From contig NC_081412.1 in assembly GCF_030272615.1 (NCBI RefSeq), forward strand, positions 547,862,488 to 547,926,487: a DNA stretch of 64,000 nucleotides, in the 5' to 3' direction. Within the stretch, counting starts at the first letter, position 1. Each line of letters begins with the position of its first letter. The position numbers and the translations under genes were made by a program. The notes beneath the pieces are model-generated. The model was not told the DNA's origin and did no database searches. It saw nothing but the letters and a program-made list of their open reading frames with translations. Source of the DNA: Cryptomeria japonica (lineage: Eukaryota; Streptophyta; Pinopsida; Cupressales; Cupressaceae). Positions 11,337 to 24,188 of this stretch are shown one piece after another.

Positions 11337-12546
11337 TTATCTCCAAGTCAAATGTGGACGGTCCTCTTCTAATTAAGGTCCAATCCTCTCTGTCAATTGA
11401 AAGTTCCATGCACCAGTGTCTATGGTCTTCTCCACAATAGGGTCCAATTCTTCTGTTAAAAAGAAACCCTTTTTTCTTTCGTGCAATCACATATGATGCA
11501 CATCCGTTCACTTGGATGCCAGTCTGAGCGTAATCTGCTCTACCTAACTTGCCGGAGTTGCGCCTATCCTTGTTACTCCCTTCACATATTCTTTTGACTG
11601 GGGGTGGGGTGATGCTCTGTTTTGCTACTGACGAACCTCCAAATTAGTGAATTCTAATGGTTTATAACATCCTGAATTTGGTTGTTGCTAATGGTGGGGA
11701 TCCATGGAGGGGCCATTGCAAAGTCCTTGCTCTGGGTGCACTATGAAAGCTAACTAATTGGAAAATTTACCAAAGAAAAGCTATATTTTTGCAAAAAATT
11801 CTATATGTAACTGTTAAGGAAGGTTTATCTGAGGTCTCAGGGAAGTTTCAAATAGGTGCTTCAGGGAAAATTAAGTGCGGTGTCTACTAAATTGGCGAGA
11901 GTTATATATTTTTAACTCCTCTATAGCTAAATGCTTCTATTACAATCATCTGTATTTTGGAGTAAACATAACAGTAGAGTTAGCCTACATGGAGGCTGCC
12001 GTTAAAACTAGAATTACCACTTGCTATTTTGAAGAGAAAACTGGTACAAAAATTGCAATACACAGGCTGCCATTCAGCTAGATCAGGTTTTCAGATTATG
12101 TTTCATTTGTTAGAAATTTACATTCCCTTCTGCAGTATATTTAAAGTCTCCGTGCCAAGGGGATAAAAAATTGCAGCAAGATGTTTAATTGTCAAGAGTT
12201 AGCATGCACAGAGGTCAATTTTTATTGTAGTTGTTTGCCTCCATATTTGAAGGTAATTTCTCAGCAGAAAGCTTATAATTTTAATTTGTCTTAGGAACAC
12301 ATGTGATCTAAAAACTAAAGATAAACATCGAATCATTACCCTGCGATGACCGGTTAGGGACTTGTCCTCTAAATTATTACTAGAATGTCTTTACTGTTTT
12401 TCTTACTAGTATTTGAATCATGAATGTATGAATTGGTATGCATTGTTTAATTTTTAGTTTTCTCCCTGCAAACAATAATTCCTGAATTTTTTGATCTTCA
12501 GATTTGCTCTTACCTCTTTTCAGTCTTTTTACTTTTGGATCATACG

Positions 12547-15500
12547 ATGGGGAGCAAGGAAAACAATGAAAAGATAAAAGCAATCAGAGCAATTTTGGGC
12601 TCCGAGTCATCAGAAATGGACATAATCAGAGCTCTTCATCTTGCAAAAAATGACATTACTAGGGCTATAAACATTATTTTTGACATTCCTGGGTTTCAAA
12701 ATAGGGACAAGTTCAATATCAAACGCACCACACCTGGTGCTGGAGCTCGAGTTTCAGTGGCCAACAATCATGTTTCTTCTAGGAACAATCTAGATTACTC
12801 TATTATGGAAACTCCTGTAATGGATAAAGACAAAATGATCATTCCATATGTGCACATGGAAGCTACACAGAGAAATGAACATGGAGTTTCCACACCATTG
12901 AAGCAAGATTCTCCAAGAACACCCTATATGCGAATGACTCAATCACAATCGCTGGCTAAGGTTGACAGAAGTGCAATTGTATGTGTCGATTCAAAGTCTT
13001 ATGACAGAAGTGCCATTGTATGTGTTGACGATTCAGAGTCTTATGATAAATCCAAGTTCTCTAGTCAAGGATATGAATTGAGCATAATTGAGGAATCGAG
13101 TTGCTTCTCCAGTAGTGAGGGTGGTGAAGGGTTCAGTGCTCCTCAGATGGAGGATGATTGGTGGTTTGTTGGTAGCACTGAAGTGACAGGTTTTTCAACT
13201 TGTAGAGGTAGGAAGATTAAGAGAGGAGATGTTGTTACATTCTCTTTTCCCGATCCTTCCAATCAATCTCACTCTAGATATTGGGGAAGAGGAAGAGCTG
13301 TTGCTGCCTGTTCTGAGATTGTGAGATTCTCCACAGAAAGATCTGGAGAGGTAAGGGCATTATTTGTGAAGAGCCGCTAAACCTGTGACATCTCTTTTGT
13401 AAACTGCCGGAACAAGTAGCATTTTGTTTGCAGATGAAAAATGATATTGGTTTGAAGTACTTTTTAATGGGCCCAAGCTCTGTGGTGTATTCATAACTGA
13501 AAATAATATTCCTAATGGAATCGTATGATTAGCAGTGTTCATTATGTATTAATTTTAGATGGTCAATGCAGATTGGTCGCCTTCCTACCGATTGGACTCG
13601 ATGCCTTATTCCTTTGATCAACTCAAAAAAAGTGACAGTAGTGGGTCATTGTGTAGCTGCACCTGAAACCCTTGGGTTGATGAACTGTATACTGCTGAAT
13701 ATCAGGTGACCTTCTTGATAATAGTTAAGTGGCACTGTATTTAATGGTACTTAGCTGTATGTGCGTCCTGTGTGCTGCTATGGTTCATTGGATTGTTTCT
13801 TGCTTCTGATAGAGTTAGTGGCACACACAAAGTGCTGGTTATCCGAAATGGGAAATTATGAACCATTTTCTATGACAATGCATGGACCTTGATTCTTACT
13901 GTTATCGGTTTCATCTCTTACCGAATCTTTTCTTTTGGTGCAATTTGCAGGTTGTATATCCATGATTCGATTTTTACAAATGACAGTGGACTTCCATCAA
14001 AATTGATTGTTTCGTTGACAGAGGATAGTACGGTTCACCCTCTTCCAACTTTGTTCAAGTTGCTTGGCAAGGAGCCCTTTCAAAAGGTAGGAGTTTGTTT
14101 TAAAAATTGGAAAATTGCATCTTTCCTTTGGACAGTGTTGTGTCTAGATGATTAATTTCAATCCATTCTACTGCGTATGAATGGGGGAATCTTACAAGCA
14201 GTGATTGGTAGCTAAGGATTTTGTTTCAAGATGATCAGAAACCACTCTAGGTTTTATGTTGTTTTGGTTCCCTGTTTTAAAAGCCTAAGTGAGGCTTTTT
14301 GATGTTTTTCTGAGTTTTGTCTTTTTTACAGGCTGAATTCACTCCTGATGATCTCTACACGAGGAAACGTTCTCTAGAAATTAGGGTATGGAAGCTTGTC
14401 TGAATTTCTTTTATTTTTGGGTGAAAATGTCTTTTTGTGCCAGCTACACGTTGAAGATTCTTTGAGCAATTATACTTTCATAACTGACTGAGCCTCATTT
14501 TAAATGCTTATATACATGTTTACCATAGATCAATATCTCTACCGTATCAAACGTGAGCTTCATTTTTCTAAAAGGTTATTTGTATTGTGAACAGGATAGC
14601 TCCAGGGACTCAATACCATCACTACCTGCACGCAAATGCCGCAAGCTTACTTCAGGTGTGGAAAAACAGGAAGATGAAGGAGAGGAGGCTTTGTCTGATT
14701 CAGATTTGAACAAACTAGTTGGTGCATCGGAAAGCTGCTATCTAGAGGTCCATAATCATTCTTTCTATGATTCTATCAATGATTGATGCCATATTCAACT
14801 ATTAAATGTTCAAATTCTTTTGATACAAAATCCCTTTCCATCATTTTTTGCAGGAAAAGGAACCACCAACTACTTTGTTGTGTGAATTACGTCCATATCA
14901 GAAGCAAGCACTGTTTTGGATGACTAAATTGGAAAAGGGAACAGAAATGGAAAAGGCTGCAAAAACCCTCCATCCCTGTTGGAATAGCTACCATATTGCC
15001 GACAAGTATGACAAAAATTGTATACTTAGGCTTGATCACAGCAATAAAACTTATTGCACACTTTTTTCTTTTACGGTGTATTGATGACTTCTTTTATTCA
15101 TATATAGGAGAGCAACAGTGGTTTATGTCAATGTCTTCTCAGGGGAGGCATCTAATAAGTTTCCCAGTGCCTTGAAAATAACAAGAGGAGGAGTATGTAT
15201 TGGTTTGTTGTTTTAGTTTGTTGAAAGAAAATCAAATGCTACTGTTTTAATTAAATGGTTGATTTTACCCATGAACCGGTATCTGATTTTGCATTTGTAT
15301 AAAGATTTTGGCAGATGCAATGGGGCTTGGGAAGACTGTGATGACAATTTCTCTTTTGCTTGCAAACCCTGGAAGAGGAGGCTCTGCTAAGGTTACAGAT
15401 GATGTTGATCTTTATAAAGATGACTCTGGTGTAATAACTCTTCCAGATTCCTCCTCCCCTTTAACTGAAACAAATCAGAAGCATAATGATGCTGCAAGTA

Positions 15501-18500
15501 AAACCAACTTGAGACAATCTGGAAGACAATTTCATAAGGGAGGGGGCACCCTCATAGTATGTCCCATGACATTGTTAGGGCAATGGAAGGTATGCTACTC
15601 TATATCAGCATGGCAACCATTGCATTGTTTGAGGCTTGTTTTGCAGCATGGTGTTTTCCAAGTAGAAAATAGTATTCAACTTTCCAGATGTTTTGGACAA
15701 GTTTTCATACATTTATATGTTCACTAAGCGCTGTATTGCTCATGTGCAGACGGAAATTGAGGCCCATGTGCAATCTGAATCCTTATCTGTTTATGTTCAT
15801 TATGGAGAAAGCAGAGCAAGAGATGCCAAACCTCTTTTGGGACATGATGTCGTCTTGACCACATATGGAGTGTTGTCATCAGGATTCCAGTCTGAGGTAG
15901 GCTCAAGCATCATATACTTCTTTGCATTCACATTAAAATTTGATTGGGAAGTTGAGAACCTTCTATATTGCTGTATTTTTTAGTGATTTGTTGGTGAAAG
16001 TAAGCTGGTGCTGACAATTTTGTAGAATCCTCAAGAAGAAAGTGTGCTTCATGCAATACACTGGTTTAGGGTGGTGCTTGATGAGGCACATACCATAAAG
16101 TCCTCCAAGTGCAGAGTATCGCAAGCTGTATTTGCCCTTGTTGCGGATCGCCGCTGGTGTCTTACAGGAACTCCCATACAGGTATATAGTATAGATCGGC
16201 ATCTGCATGTGAGCCTGGATTCTGGTCACTAGTATAACTCTTAATTCCTGTGCAGAACAAACTTGAGGACATTTACAGTCTTCTCCATTTTCTACGGGTT
16301 GAGCCATGGAGTAACTGGGGATGGTATGTGCCTTCTCTTACGTTATTGTATAGTTTAACTTTTAAATTTAGAAATTAATTTTATTATGGCTTGCTATTTC
16401 ATCTTGAGAGATTTTATATTGATCTTGAAATTGACATCACTGATATATGTGAATTTACTTGGCTTGAACTTTGAAGTTGTAGGATGTATCTTTGTGATTT
16501 CTATTAACGGCATCTCTAGGATCACTGGGTCAATGCTCAATTAGTTTCTGCTGTGGAACTTTTGCGATTGATTGTCTATAGTATAAATAGAAATTTTATT
16601 TTGGAATTTTTTTGAGGTTAGAAAAGAAGCTATAGGATGTGAAGTCCACTTGGCTATGAATATGTTGAAACTATGAAGCCAAACAGATGTGAGAATAGAC
16701 TACCAAGAGATGGTAATTGCAATACACAATCCATGATTGTTAAACATTTCTGTAGCTCATATATCATTAACACTCGTGTAGTTTGGGCCATACGGTGAGC
16801 TGACATTAAGAAATTAGCCATGTTTAAAGACATACTTATGCTTGAACCGTGTGAACTTATGTAGGATCTCGAAGAAAATGATTTTATTTGTTCTCTTTCC
16901 TTATATTGATATCTCTTTCTTTGGACGATCTATTTGCATTTTTCTACCTGTATGGATAATTGTATCTTAAAAGCAAGAAGTATTACGCATTGCTGTGTTT
17001 GGAAATTTAAGAATGAACACTTGTACTCTTAGGCTGCCAAATGGGACTAAATTCTAAAGCTTCTGGTATCCCTCCTTTGTCAGCTCAAGTACCTTTCTGC
17101 ATTAGTACTAGCATAGATGCACTACTTGCAAAAACTTGGCGAGTTTTTCTTTGCAGTGAGTAATTATGCCATTGATTCATCGGGAATAAAAACTTGGTGA
17201 GTTTTCGGCAAAAATTGAGCTGCATAAAAAAAGGAGGCCCAAACACGTAAAAAAACTATCTAATTTTTTTTTTCAAGTCAGTCTCATTCTTCTCATCAGA
17301 ATATATACATGAAATATAACATTTAAGTATTCCTTTCTTGTACTTAAGTTATATTTCATGTATATATTGGAAGGATGTTTGAGAGTGGTTTCAGATCTCT
17401 AAGAGTTATAATGCAAATGTTAGGTTTTAGAAGGTCTTTTAAATTTTCAGACTTAGTTAATTTTCAGTAATCAGTAGGCTCCTATCAGCATTCTCTCCCT
17501 CTCTCTATCTCACTCACTTCATCTGTCTCGAATTTTAGACCTATCTATCTCCCTATCACTCTTCCTCTATCTCCTCTCTCTACTATTTTCTATCTCACTC
17601 TCTCCTCTCTCCCCCAAGATCTAGACGTATCTCTCTACCCCTCACTCTCACCCTTAGACCACCGCGAGGGGTGCTACCATCAACATCATTTTGGTGAGGT
17701 GGACAAGCCACATCGAATTCCTAGGATTAGAACCTCTACTTCTATCTCTCCCTTGGTTTTCAATGGAGCTGGGAAGAGGAAGATGTAAAATGTTTTGATG
17801 TAGTATTTACTTTTAGTTATACAAAAACAATTTGCAATTTTATTTTGTTTTAGTCTATCAACCATCCTCATTTCACAATAGGATGCCATTTTGTACCCAA
17901 TTTGCATTTAAATCAATCAAATATATCTAGACTCAGCTTGTTTCTTTTGTGTACTCATTTGTTGACTCATTGAATGCATCTCCTCATTGAATTTTGCCAA
18001 AAAAAATGCATTTCTAATTAAAATTAAGCAATTTTTTAACTTGTCGAGTTTTGCGGAGTTTTTTTTCAGACTTTGTCAAGTTTTTGTTTTTGGCAAGTAG
18101 TTCAGCTATGAGTACTAGCATCGGTTGAAGCTTTGTATAGCTTCTAGTCAGCTTGATTTTCCAAGTTGGAATCAAGGGTTTACAGATTATAGGCGGAAGC
18201 ATCTTGATTTGTCTCTGATTGATACATGAATTAGACCTTAACAAGGACATTGCCTAAATTGATAATCATGTGGAATTGAACCTGTATTGAATGTATGCTA
18301 TATGACAGGCAACTACTTATGAATTCGAAACAACATATATGTTCACTCTCAAAAATTGTATGATGCAAGTCCTTAAAAGTGTGTTGTTTGTGAATAATGC
18401 ATTTCGTATTTTGCAGGTGGTATAAATTAATTCAGAAACCTTATGAGGAAGGTGATGAACGTGGGTTGAAATTAGTACAGGCTATTTTAAGGCCACTAAT

Positions 18501-21500
18501 GTTGCGGAGGACAAAAGACAGCACCGACAAAGATGGCAGGTATAACCATAGGGACATGAAGGACTTCGTGTTGCTTTAGTATAGGGTCTCTTTGATTGTT
18601 TTTCTAATGGCTCATTCTTCAAAAATTCAGACCCATTCTTGTTCTTCCTCCAACTGATGTGCAAGTAATTGAGTGTGAGCTTTCTGAAGCTGAGAATGAC
18701 TTCTATACAGCTTTGTATAAAAGATCTAAGGTAAACTCTTTTGTTCTACCAAGTGAAATATATATCTCGATGGTTATATTCTGATCCATTTTGCTTCCTT
18801 TATGATCACTTAATAAATTGAGATTTTTTCACCTTGCAGGTCAAATTCGATCAGTTTGTGGAACAAGGCAAAGTTCTTCATAACTATGCTTCGATTCTGG
18901 AGTTGCTTTTAAGGCTGCGCCAATGTTGTGATCATCCCTTTCTTGTCATGAGGTAAGCTTTTTGGTATCTGGTGCACTTTTTAGAGTGACTTCTATAAAC
19001 TTATTTTCACTTAGCTTCTAAGTTAAAATCCCATTGCTTGATAAGTTTTCAGTCTTCTTTATCTTGATTTAAACTACTAAAACCATAGTTATGTGCTTTG
19101 AAATTTATTGCAAGAACGATGCTGGTTCTCATGTATAAATGATGGATAGTTTCAATAGGAAATAGACTCCTTTGTTATTAACTACCACGATTTAGATACT
19201 ATTCTATTGATTATTAAGTGTTTTGACTTTTGCTTCTTTTGATGCCTTTATTTATATGATCAGCTGCTGTTTGAATTTTGGATTTTCCAATTTAACCTGT
19301 TCTTGTTGGATCATATGTGATAGCTATGACATTCTGGTTGGTCTTTGAACTGCAGCCGTGGTGATACACAACTCTATTCTGATATGAACAAACTAGCAAA
19401 ACGTTTTCTTGAAGGAAGCAAGCTGTCTGCTAAAGGAGATTCTCATACTGCACCCACAAAAGCTTATATTGAAGAAGTGGTTGGAGAGCTTAGTAATGGT
19501 GGAAGAGGAGAATGTCCTATTTGTCTCGAATCAATCGAAGATGCAGTGCTTACACCTTGTGCACATCGTATGTGTCGTGAATGCCTATTAGCAAGCTGGA
19601 ACAAATCTTCAAGTGGCTTTTGTCCTATATGCAGGTAAGTAGTCTGCAAATTATTTAGATTTGTAGTTCAATTTGACTACTTTGACGTAGAGAGTTTTTG
19701 AAAGACAATTAAAGTTTAAAACATCTTGGGGATATGTTTATGGTTTTGAGTGTCTTGAATCTTTTTCTTGAAGCATTCTCCTACAGAAACAAACTCAGAC
19801 TGATTGCATTTCCCTTTTCAAATTGCAGATATACTATAAGCAAACATGATTTGATCACGTGTCCAACAAATAGCCGGTTCCAAATAGATGTTAAGCAAAA
19901 TTGGAAAGAATCATCAAAGGTTTCTGCTCTTTTAAAAGAGTTTTCTGGACTTAAGGCATCAGGGTCAAAAAGTATTGTCTTTAGCCAGTGGACTTCCTTT
20001 TTAGACCTTTTGCAGATACCTTTTCAAAGGTAGGTTATTTTCTGCTAAAACATTTGAGTTTGTGTTATTGTTTTTGATGAGGAAGAGAAATCCAAGTAAC
20101 GACTGATTCAAAATTTCAAAGTACATGGAAGTTGAAATGAGTGCCTAATAGTATAAGCTATTCACATTATTTTAAAATTTGAATGAAGTTTGAAACTGAC
20201 TTTACTGGTTACCGAGGGATGCTTAATACTTATTAAATGTTTAGTTCTATCTGGCAATCTATTAATATAGTTGACAAGTACCTTCATTCAAAATAGATCA
20301 CTTCAGGAAACCATAATAGGCTACTCTTAGATACCGACTTTTCGCTGTATAGACTAAATGTTTAGCATTCAACTTTTGGTGTATGAAATCTTACGGCAGG
20401 GTATCCTGTTGAGGAATATTGCTGCTCCTATTTTCATATGGGTTGTAGTTGCATAAAAATTATCTTGTTGAACTACAGGAATAATAGGATTGATAGCAGA
20501 AGAATCAGAACCCCTATTTTCGGATTCATAATTTGAGCAGGTGCAAAGAAGGGGGTTGAGACTTCTTGCACTTGCTCAAGAATTTTAGGGGCAGGGGCGT
20601 GCTTGTTTACAGTTAAATGTATCATAATTTTTTTTTCATTCTATTTCTTGTGAAATTTCCCATCTGCAATAGTTGACAACCAAAACTTGGATCTATGGGA
20701 CCAATTTTTCTGTCGAGTAACCCTGAAATATCTAAGCAGGATCTTCTGGTAACCCTCTTCCATGGAACCCACTATGATTTTTTTTTAAATTATTTATGTT
20801 GAAACATTTTTTTTGATGTCACGCCAAAAATATATTTGTTTATTTTGGGAAAATTTAAAGCTTGTTCATCATACTCGGCCTATTTCCACGATATACCATG
20901 CGTACAAAATTTGGCAGCACTTGAGTAGTCAGAACCAAATAAAGCAAAGCCATCCTTACTTAAATGGCATGGATCATGGTGAGCTGAGGCTTTACTTGCT
21001 GCCAGTGTCGTATTTATGTTTATGACAAGCCTCTTGATCTTAAATCCTCAGTTTATGCTGTTTCTATTGAAAACACTAAAATACTATTCAGGGGTGGTGC
21101 TTTACAAAAATTATGGTCAGCTGAGTGCTTGCCGCCAGTCTCATTTTTATGTTTATAACAATTCACTTTACCTTAAATTCTTGGTTTATGTTGTTTCTGT
21201 TGAAAATAGAAAAAGGATGTACAGAGGTAGTGCTTTTCAAAAGCCATGAAAAATTGTTTTTGGTCCCCCCTCTCTCTCAGTCGCGTGCGCACACACACTT
21301 GGTTTGTTTTGTTTCTGGAAAACCAAAAAGATGTCTATGAAATAGTACAGAAACCGCACGGCATATTGTTTTTGGTCCTTTGGTTCTCTTTCTCTATCTC
21401 ATTTCTTCTTCCTCCCTCCCTTCCCCTTCTCTGCTCCCTATCCCCATTTCTCTGCTCCTCATCATTTCTCCTAGTTTTACAATTCACATGCATTCTTTTT

Positions 21501-24188
21501 AAGCCTTTCTTCAAGATCAAGGTAAACGGATGAAGTTTACTGCACTTAAATCCTTGTACCTTATTAGTTTTTTCGAGTTCCACGATACTAAACATTCCTT
21601 TATTTAACTTGCAGGATGAATTATGGGTTTGTGCGCTTGGATGGAACAATGAGCCAACAACAGAGAGAGAGAGTGATCAAGGAATTCAGCCAAAATCCAC
21701 ATATTTTGGTAGGATATAGTTTTACTGTGAAGAATGGTTCTGTTTTGGTTTTACCGAAATACTTAAGGTTGCTATTTTTCTTATGCTATAATGTGTTGTA
21801 GGTGATGCTCATTTCCTTGAAGGCTGGAGGTGTGGGGATAAATCTAACTGCCGCATCTAATGTTTTTCTGATGGTCAGTACTTAATAAACCTCTGGGCTT
21901 TGTTGCAATTATTTTATTTACATGTCTTGTTGTTTTGGCTGCGTGGTTGTCAAGTTGGAAATGGCTATCTATACAATAGTTTATGCATCGATATATTTTT
22001 GATATATTATATTGAAGCAGTCATCGGTTAGGAGGGACTTCAAAGAGATCAATCCGGACCGGTTAGCAAGAGTAAACACAACGAAAACACAAAGATATGA
22101 TTGAAGCGATCCAGAACAGATTGTTTTATTTCATGAAAATTGATTACAACCAACCGAGTTACAGCAGACTCACAGGCTTGGTAGAACATACTCAAAGTAC
22201 ATAATAGGTCAACTAAGACCTTGAATCTTAAGATCTATCTTCTACGTTCAATCTAGCTACTTGGTTCTTCCTTTCATTCATTCTAATGCACAATTACAAT
22301 TATATATACAATCCAAGGGATTTGGTCAGCCCAAAAAGGGATCAAAACCTGAAAAACAAGACCTAACGTGTAAAATTAACAAGGTCGGCCTCCGCCAAGA
22401 GATTCATCCGGAAAATTCAAAGGATGAAGTGTAGATCACGGGAAAAGGTCAACCACGCGCTAAATCGGAATCAATGCCCAAGGCTCCGCAAGCTTCGGAA
22501 GGGTTTTGGTAGATCACCAAAATAGGTCCAGGCAACCGGTAACAAGAACTGTTAACTGGTAACAGGAAACTGTAAAGGAAACTGATAGCGATATCTTGCT
22601 GGAAAATGATCCAAATGTGATGCGGTCTGGAAATAAGAAAGATGATAAAGTCTTCAAGTAGAATCCAACTCCATAAGATCCGGTGAGCCAAAATTGAAAC
22701 ACATAGAAAGAAAAGATGAAACTGCAAATAAAAAAGAAAATGTTTTTGGTTGATGCAAGATTGTTGTGAACTCGGATGCTCCTGATCATATATAAAACCT
22801 TTATTCTCACCAAATACATATATTTTGTCAATCAATGAGTTTTGTAGTCAGAAATGTGGTTGGAGAAGTTGTCAATCAATGAGTTTTGTAGTCAGAAATG
22901 TGGTTGGAGAAGTTGGTAACTGTTGGATGAACTCAATATTTATGTTCTTTATAATTGACGGTAGAAACAGATCGTTCAGTTTGACAACGGAATCTCTTAG
23001 TTTGACGATAGAATATCTTGATATTGTTTAGTTTGACAATAGAATCTCTTGATACTCTAAAATCCATTTATTTGAAACGATGTTGACATTCTCAGATACT
23101 ACACGTTGACTAATAGTATAGCATATTTTTCATAAATAGTGCATTCACGTGATGTATGCATGAGATTTAAATGGTGTAACTTGTGATTACAGGCAAGTTT
23201 AAGTAAATGAAGTATGATTAGGCAGGGTTAGTGAAGCTTAAAAATTGAAATGAGTTGATGACAAAATAAAAATTTATAATTGAAAGTTGAAAGTCACTTT
23301 GCAAATATGGTAAATTTCTCAAGTCACAGTAGTTCAAAGATTGTCATCAATTTTTTTGTCGGATTATAATCTATGCCACAAGAGAAACAAAATTAAATTG
23401 AATAGTTTGAATTAATGTAGCCAAAACCTCCATATTGAAAAATATCATGATCTCTTGTGAGAGTAGATACGTTGACCCACACTCTCAAACCTGGATTGAC
23501 CCCACATTAAATTTCTTTGAGAAAAGTTCTATACGTTTTGGGGTATTTGCTAGGAAAATATTCTCTACTTCATTTTTCTTTCCTTCTTTTTCTTCAATAA
23601 TTTTAAACTGTCTTTCATTAACATGACAACTATGATTTGAACGTAATCATGGTTTTGAAAAGAAAGCAGCTGATGGCATTTCTATCGGTGTTGTATATTT
23701 ATGGATTACATTTTTTCAATTCAAATATGAGATTGATCGAGAGGGCTTTGATTGCTTGAAAATAGGACCCATGGTGGAACCCTGCAGTTGAGGAGCAGGC
23801 AATTATGCGCATTCACCGCATTGGTCAGACCAAGGAAGTTAAAGTCAGGCGTTTCATCGTTAAGGTTGGTTTCCTGTAGTACTGAATATCCACTTTGTGT
23901 TACTCAGTCTGGTCTTGTTCTTAATTTGTATTGTTCCTATTGATGTGAAGGTCTAAAGGAGCAAGATAATGATATGGTCTAGATTTTGCATTAAGTACTG
24001 TATTCTCATTATATGCATCTTTTGATTTTTTAGTAAATGTAGTTGTTTGGTTCAATGATGTATAGGGTACAGTAGAAGAAAGGATGCAGCAGGTTCAGGC
24101 ACGCAAGCAGCGAATGATTGCTGGAGCTCTAACTGATCAAGAGGTCCGCAGTACAAGGATTGAAGAGCTTAAAATGCTATTCAGATAG
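12547..24188 (+). CDS. RAD5A: DNA repair protein RAD5A (HIRAN-SNF2-RING helicase), 20 exons
   Basis: This is a SNF2-family ATPase and RING E3 ligase of the Rad5/HLTF class, a nuclear protein that promotes error-free damage tolerance (PCNA polyubiquitination, fork remodelling). The joined exons give about 1125 residues with no internal stop. Visible parts: an N-terminal UBA-like segment closely resembling plant RAD5A; a HIRAN domain, about 203-330; SNF2 ATPase from about 436 with DAMGLGKT (Walker A, 510-517) and DEAH (669-672); a C3HC4 RING, Cys890 to Cys929; and helicase C with [21 protein letters not shown] and RIHRIGQ. It is somewhat longer than Arabidopsis RAD5A (about 1029) because of a longer region before HIRAN, which includes a 13-residue duplication. 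Starting at the ATG at 12547 gives the MGSK start typical of plant orthologues; a TTG lies in frame upstream. It stands alone, flanked by transposons. Confidence 0.95.
17112..18110. mobile_element. Non-autonomous hAT-like element in RAD5A intron 11
   Basis: The 8-bp direct repeat AGTACTAG occurs at 17104-17111 and 18111-18118. Between the repeats, the left end CATAGATGCACTACTTGC and the reverse complement of the right end (CATAGCTGAACTACTTGC) form imperfect terminal inverted repeats starting CA, continuing into AAAAACTTG. Eight-bp duplications with CA-starting termini are the hAT signature. The 999-bp body has no transposase, a pyrimidine-rich stretch (about 17485-17650) and an internal hairpin. 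It is removed with the intron. Confidence 0.8.
17301..17367. repeat. 27-bp-arm hairpin inside the hAT-like element
   Basis: The arms ATATATACATGAAATATAAC... and its reverse complement (17341-17367) surround an 11-base spacer with one extra base in the left arm. The sequence is AT-rich. It could fold in the intron RNA. It may be a relic of another small inverted-repeat element, or simply part of this element's body. Confidence 0.75.
20979..21362. repeat. Three degenerate tandem copies of a ~130-bp unit, intron 16
   Basis: Copies at about 20979-21116, 21117-21246 and 21247-21362 share the order: TGCCAGT-like start, TTTATGTTTATGACAA block, GGTTTATGCTGTTTCT block, GAAAAC, GGTAGTGCTTT and AAAGCCATG end. 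The third is truncated and altered, with CA-repeat and pyrimidine-rich material. A strongly pyrimidine-rich stretch follows at about 21365-21475. No coding meaning is seen. Confidence 0.6.
22013..22788 (-). mobile_element. Solo LTR (776 bp) in RAD5A intron 18
   Basis: The segment starts TGAAGCAGTC and ends CTGATCA, and is flanked by TATAT at 22008-22012 and 22789-22793. In minus sense it ends GATCTCTTTGAAGTCCCTCC...GACTGCTTCA, a style of 3' end seen in plant Gypsy-type LTRs. The target repeat is low complexity, so it is weaker evidence than the TG...CA ends alone. It has no coding content and is removed with the intron. Confidence 0.65.
22827..22914. repeat. Perfect 44-bp tandem duplication, intron 18
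   Basis: Two identical 44-bp copies (22827-22870 and 22871-22914) that start GTCAATCAATGAG and end GGAGAAGTT. Identity implies a recent slippage or repair event just outside the solo LTR. Further on (about 22978-23054) are three degenerate copies of a GTTTGACAATAGAATCTCTT motif. Confidence 0.85.

Larger units (their letters stand above)
9265..12546. other. Spacer upstream of the RAD5A gene
   Basis: No coding region is convincing here. The segment holds a probable LINE 3' end (about 9945-10125), AT-rich sequence to about 10300, a canonical E2F-like site at 10665-10673, a 58-bp tandem duplication at 11221-11336, and presumably the RAD5A promoter and 5' untranslated region. A good splice acceptor (pyrimidine tract ending CTTTTCAG at 12523) lies just before the start codon, so a 5'-UTR intron is likely. 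Confidence 0.5.
12547..24188 (+). other. RAD5A: Exon-intron table of the RAD5A gene
   Basis: Coding exons by GT-AG junctions and reading-phase continuity: 12547-13350, 13572-13705, 13951-14086, 14332-14385, 14595-14747, 14854-15005, 15108-15192, 15305-15589, 15750-15896, 16026-16181, 16256-16323, 18417-18539, 18631-18730, 18840-18952, 19356-19634, 19829-20029, 21615-21708, 21802-21873, 23766-23864, 24066-24188. These sum to 3378 bases, a multiple of three. Each junction restores a residue expected in the SNF2/RING family. Introns 11 (2093 bp), 16 (1585 bp) and 18 (1892 bp) are much longer than the others and carry repeats. Exons before 12547 are untranslated and not defined. Confidence 0.9.

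Noticed and set aside
17485-17650. Pyrimidine-rich tract as a possible promoter or splice region
   Set aside because: Lies inside the hAT-like element, with no exon nearby; best read as low-complexity element body.
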